Shown: positions 61,215 to 64,000 of the stretch, piece after piece
How the letters are laid out: every line of letters begins with the position of its first letter
Position numbering within the stretch: the first letter of the stretch is position 1
IMG/VR virus record: IMGVR_UViG_3300009425_000015
Coordinates: 1 to 64,000 of that record
Source of the DNA: a virus
DNA length: 64,000 nucleotides
Strand: one strand, 5' to 3'
Position numbers and translations under genes: made by a program
Notes under the pieces: model-generated
What the model was told of the DNA's origin: nothing
The model's database searches: none
The model's input: only the letters and a program-made list of their open reading frames with translations

Positions 61215-62471
61215 TTAAGTTTCTTTACCCATTGGGGTAACTCTATCTAATGATTCTATCACAATCTTTGTGCCATTGTCAAGCCTTTTTGCAATCATTA
61301 TTTGGTTGCCTCCGTTGGCATATGCCAAGCTTCTTCCCTTTACTGCCTGATTGATTACGTTCAAGGCTCTTTCAAGGTTGTAATATCGATATGCGATCTT
61401 TGCGCGGGTGATTATTTTCTGAAATTGTCTAACAGATATTGAACTTTCCGATGGTGATTCTTCTAACCTCACCCTCAACAATAGCCTAAGCCAATAAACA
61501 ACGTTATACTTCTTTTCTGTCTCGTCGATGGGCTTCCTGTGACTCAAACGCGAAACAGTCTTTCCCGAACAAACTGCTGTCCTTTTGACTGAGGGGTTTG
61601 ATGCCACAAAACTCTGATACGTAGAGGTGAGGAAGCCCCTCAAATCGTCCATATCATGCATGTGGGTTTTCATGCAATATTCTTCAAAATAATCACTGGC
61701 AGATCCTGGCATCCTTCTCACGCCGGCGCGCACCATATATCTTAGCATTTTTGTCGACGATAGGTTTGCTACAAGCCGCCATGGAGCATTTTTATCTACC
61801 AAGAACCCAAACTGTTCTGCCTTAGCAACATATGTCGTGAAATATTCTGATTCCACCATCGGTGTCTTCACTGAATCGTCAGATATATCATTCTCGCTTA
61901 GATTAATTGCCAGGCCTGAAACTTCGGTTGGCGTGTTGTTAAGCAAGACTATCCCAGTTCTAGTTATCGGGAACTGCACCCCCATGGGCTCCATGTGCTC
62001 TTTTATAAAAACTCTCACAAAGTCATCAAAATTTTGTATGTCTTTTTCATTCCTTTTTAATAAAAAACTAACAAAGTACTTTTTCATTTCAGAAATATGA
62101 TTCTCCCGCAGAAGATCGAAACTGTGCCAGCATGACGTCGGGAGTAGGGGCATTATTCCAGGCGGAGGCTGTGTCGAGTTGCTAGCTAAAAGCTCAATAT
62201 AGCTTCTCCGGAAATCCTCAAAAGCTCTGACTACGAAATTCACCCCAAACACACCTGATGTACCTTCAAAGTATTCTAGGGCGCCCTTCGAGTCTTCAGT
62301 CATTAGATAACAGGCATCGCCCCTCCTGTCGACTTTACCATAAAGCCTATTTTCGTTGGCTGTGTCAATATATGGAATATCCGAGGGGAAGCTGAGGTGC
62401 TTATAGATGCTCCTAAGCTTATAAGATGCCTCAGCGCCATGATTGTTGTTTCCTATGTACTTAGATGGCAT
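61215..62471 (-). CDS. Large phage protein, probably structural
   Basis: 418 residues without known enzyme motifs. Blocks such as GVFGVNFVVRAFEDFRRSYI, WRLVANLSSTKMLRYM and YNVVYWLRLLLRVRLEES are of the kind found in conserved T4-like marine phage proteins next to structural genes. Its place beside 62482-64000 suggests a virion role, which remains inference. Confidence 0.55.
   Translation of the reverse strand: MPSKYIGNNNHGAEASYKLRSIYKHLSFPSDIPYIDTANENRLYGKVDRRGDACYLMTEDSKGALEYFEGTSGVFGVNFVVRAFEDFRRSYIELLASNSTQPPPGIMPLLPTSCWHSFDLLRENHISEMKKYFVSFLLKRNEKDIQNFDDFVRVFIKEHMEPMGVQFPITRTGIVLLNNTPTEVSGLAINLSENDISDDSVKTPMVESEYFTTYVAKAEQFGFLVDKNAPWRLVANLSSTKMLRYMVRAGVRRMPGSASDYFEEYCMKTHMHDMDDLRGFLTSTYQSFVASNPSVKRTAVCSGKTVSRLSHRKPIDETEKKYNVVYWLRLLLRVRLEESPSESSISVRQFQKIITRAKIAYRYYNLERALNVINQAVKGRSLAYANGGNQIMIAKRLDNGTKIVIESLDRVTPMGKET
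61253..61282 (-). promoter_or_regulatory. Possible promoter inside the 3' end of 61215-62471
   Basis: TTGACA (61277-61282), 18 bases, TAGAAT (61253-61258) on the minus strand, in front of the family A polymerase gene. It lies in coding sequence, so it may be chance. Confidence 0.35.
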
Positions 62472-62481
62472 TTTTTACCTC

Positions 62482-64000
62482 CTACTTTGTATTCTTTAGA
62501 ACATCTTTCGTATCCATGTACTCTTCTTTTTTGCCGCTATCTTCATGGGCAATCTTAGCTCTCTTGTGTTTTCGGACTTCGTCGGCGATAGACTGGTATT
62601 CTCCGAATAGATCAGACTCGGGATTAACAAACTGGTATATACCTTTTGGCGTGGCGACTTTAACTATGATGGGATAATATGTATCGCCAGTGGCGTCGCT
62701 ATCGCTCGAATAGACGTCACCCTTGCTCATCTTGCCTTCGTTGCCGAGATTTAAGGGATTGAAGCTGTATTTTACCTCGCTGAATTTTAACCTGGGGGAT
62801 AGGGTATCGAGTGCGCCTCGCATTTTGGCGTTGATCAACATGTACTCAGAGTTATCCGCTGTCTGGAGGCTTGGAAGCAATGTCGACATATCTGTCGCTG
62901 ATTCAAAGATTGCCTTCGCAACTTTGCTCCATCCATCGTTGACAGCCTCGGCGGCGTTAAACTGTTTCGCCTTTTTGTACAAGTCCCTCACCTCGCGATC
63001 TAGCCTTTTGGTGTTTTCGCGGACTCGATGGATATTCCCCGCTGCGATGAGAGCTTCGGCCTTCAAAGTGCCCATGCCTGGATCGAACAATGTCTTTGCC
63101 TCGAGCAATTTCTCCTGGACTCTTTCCATATCAGTCATGGGCTTCTCCGAGATATCGAATACGATCTCCGCCGGCGCCGTTGGGGCTTCAAACGGAACGC
63201 TCTTGCTCTTTCTGGCGGCAAAGGATTCGGGCATTCGAGAGCCCTGAAATCCATAACTAGTGAATTGTGCTCTCAAAGTATTTTCAAATGTACCACCTTC
63301 GATTTTCATCGTGGATCCCAAAACAACATAATAGCCGCCCAGGCCCAACTTTGAAACTACAGAATTTTTGTTTTTTGGATCGCCCATGCCAGTCAATGAA
63401 GGGTTCAAATAAAGCTGCATGCCTGGGCGGAAATAAGTGTTGCCAATCAACCTTATGTCTGCATTATACGGGTGTTTTATCCTGTCTATCTCGCTCTCCA
63501 TCGCCAGGCGTGATTCGAAAAAGTATGGCATATCATTTCTAGAGAACTTTATCTCCTTCACTAAGCCCCTATCCCTGCCAAGGGTGAGGTGGAATATTCC
63601 CTCGGATTCGTCATCTCTTTTATTTCCTTTGCGGTGGGATGGTTTAGTAAATGTAGATCTCAATAATATATACTCGTGCAAGCCGCTTGCCTTAAGATTT
63701 GCTGACCAAGCCCTATTCATAGTCTTGAATGCCCCTGCCATGGCGTTAATGTGAACCCGGGGTTCCTTTTTCAATATGTCTCTGGGAACAGAGAAGACAT
63801 CCATAGACAGCTTTTTAGAACTCATTGCTATGTTTGGGGCAGCCTCATAACAAACTCCCCCCAAAGCTGGAAATATCATAGTTGTTGCAATCTTTCTCAA
63901 AAATCTGCCCAGTGGCCACTTCGTTAAGCCCTGTTCTACCACCGATTTTGTATACCAATCTAAAAACAAATTCAAAGAAATTGGTATATCTGCCAAATTA
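62482..64000 (-). CDS. Probable structural protein, 5' end outside the window
   Basis: At least 504 residues; the frame stays open to the right edge, so the true start lies beyond 64000. The protein has beta-rich segments (RPGMQLYLNPSLTGMGDP, LGGYYVVLGSTMKIEGGTFE) and a coiled coil before residue 370. The pattern MQLYLNP followed by GGYYVVxxxxxxIE is seen in large phage tail or baseplate proteins of uncertain function. Confidence 0.6.
   Translation of the reverse strand, partial: NLADIPISLNLFLDWYTKSVVEQGLTKWPLGRFLRKIATTMIFPALGGVCYEAAPNIAMSSKKLSMDVFSVPRDILKKEPRVHINAMAGAFKTMNRAWSANLKASGLHEYILLRSTFTKPSHRKGNKRDDESEGIFHLTLGRDRGLVKEIKFSRNDMPYFFESRLAMESEIDRIKHPYNADIRLIGNTYFRPGMQLYLNPSLTGMGDPKNKNSVVSKLGLGGYYVVLGSTMKIEGGTFENTLRAQFTSYGFQGSRMPESFAARKSKSVPFEAPTAPAEIVFDISEKPMTDMERVQEKLLEAKTLFDPGMGTLKAEALIAAGNIHRVRENTKRLDREVRDLYKKAKQFNAAEAVNDGWSKVAKAIFESATDMSTLLPSLQTADNSEYMLINAKMRGALDTLSPRLKFSEVKYSFNPLNLGNEGKMSKGDVYSSDSDATGDTYYPIIVKVATPKGIYQFVNPESDLFGEYQSIADEVRKHKRAKIAHEDSGKKEEYMDTKDVLKNTK

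Noticed and set aside
61253-61282. Firm promoter for the family A polymerase
   Set aside because: It lies in coding sequence with an 18-base spacer, so it is kept only as a low-confidence feature.

Overview
The window looks like part of a large T4-like tailed phage genome (Caudoviricetes, probably a myovirus with a big genome), not a bacterial chromosome. All supported genes, about 120, lie on the minus strand. Most are short and overlap their neighbours by a few bases (ATGA or TAATG junctions). Phage hallmarks include a UvsX/RecA recombinase, a gp41/DnaB helicase, a gp32-type ssDNA-binding protein, a gp31/GroES co-chaperonin, a sigma region-4 protein and structural-type proteins. The host is uncertain. 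A lipoprotein with six MopE-type CxxxDxDCD repeats and a VWA domain is a style common in Myxococcota and related delta-type Proteobacteria, which hints at such a host. Promoters are sigma70-like (TTGACT/A, 16-17 bp, TATAAT), so early transcription probably uses host polymerase.

Layout in coordinate order. 0-2.5 kb: small proteins of unknown function in DNA unusually rich in palindromic 4-mers (GCGC, CTAG). 2.5-9.7 kb: many tiny genes, several behind near-identical copies of one promoter cassette with a conserved start of transcript, plus tRNA-Lys(TTT). 9.7-12.2 kb: a MoxR ATPase, a lipoprotein and an HExxH/VWA protein. 14.5-20.2 kb: a tandem array of about 22 small paralogous MKVGDLV genes. 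At most junctions the last residues of one gene (ISESR-stop) and the first residues of the next (MKVGD) are read from the same bases in different frames. The array is interrupted by tRNA-Arg(TCT), a truncated gene, a lipoprotein, a 27-residue membrane peptide and Cys-rich genes. 21-24 kb: a haemolysin III family membrane protein, a DNA methyltransferase and an overlapping PD-(D/E)XK protein (putative restriction-modification pair). 24-33 kb: secreted, lipoprotein and membrane proteins, a SAM methyltransferase, a full-length DnaK, a stand-alone LeuA regulatory-like domain and glutaredoxin. 33-38 kb: GroEL, ClpP and a strong terminator. 38-46 kb: sigma region 4, an IMPDH/GMP-reductase enzyme, dUTPase and a complete DnaE-type DNA polymerase III alpha subunit. 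46-54 kb: paired conserved phage proteins, the MopE/VWA lipoprotein, ThyX, GroES-like, and a class II (B12) ribonucleotide reductase. 54-61 kb: the replication and recombination core (helicase, 5'-3' exonuclease, UvsX, FKBP, gp32, a tubulin/FtsZ-like protein, a small family A DNA polymerase). 61-64 kb: two large probable structural proteins, the last running off the window.

Together the genes suggest a phage that carries its own folding machinery (DnaK, GroEL, GroES, SlyD-type FKBP, ClpP), its own dNTP supply (RNR, ThyX, dUTPase, GuaB/GuaC, glutaredoxin) and two different DNA polymerases. The most unusual structure is the overlapping MKVGDLV cassette array. Its conserved junction serves at once as ribosome binding site, stop codon, start codon and a likely site of homologous recombination.
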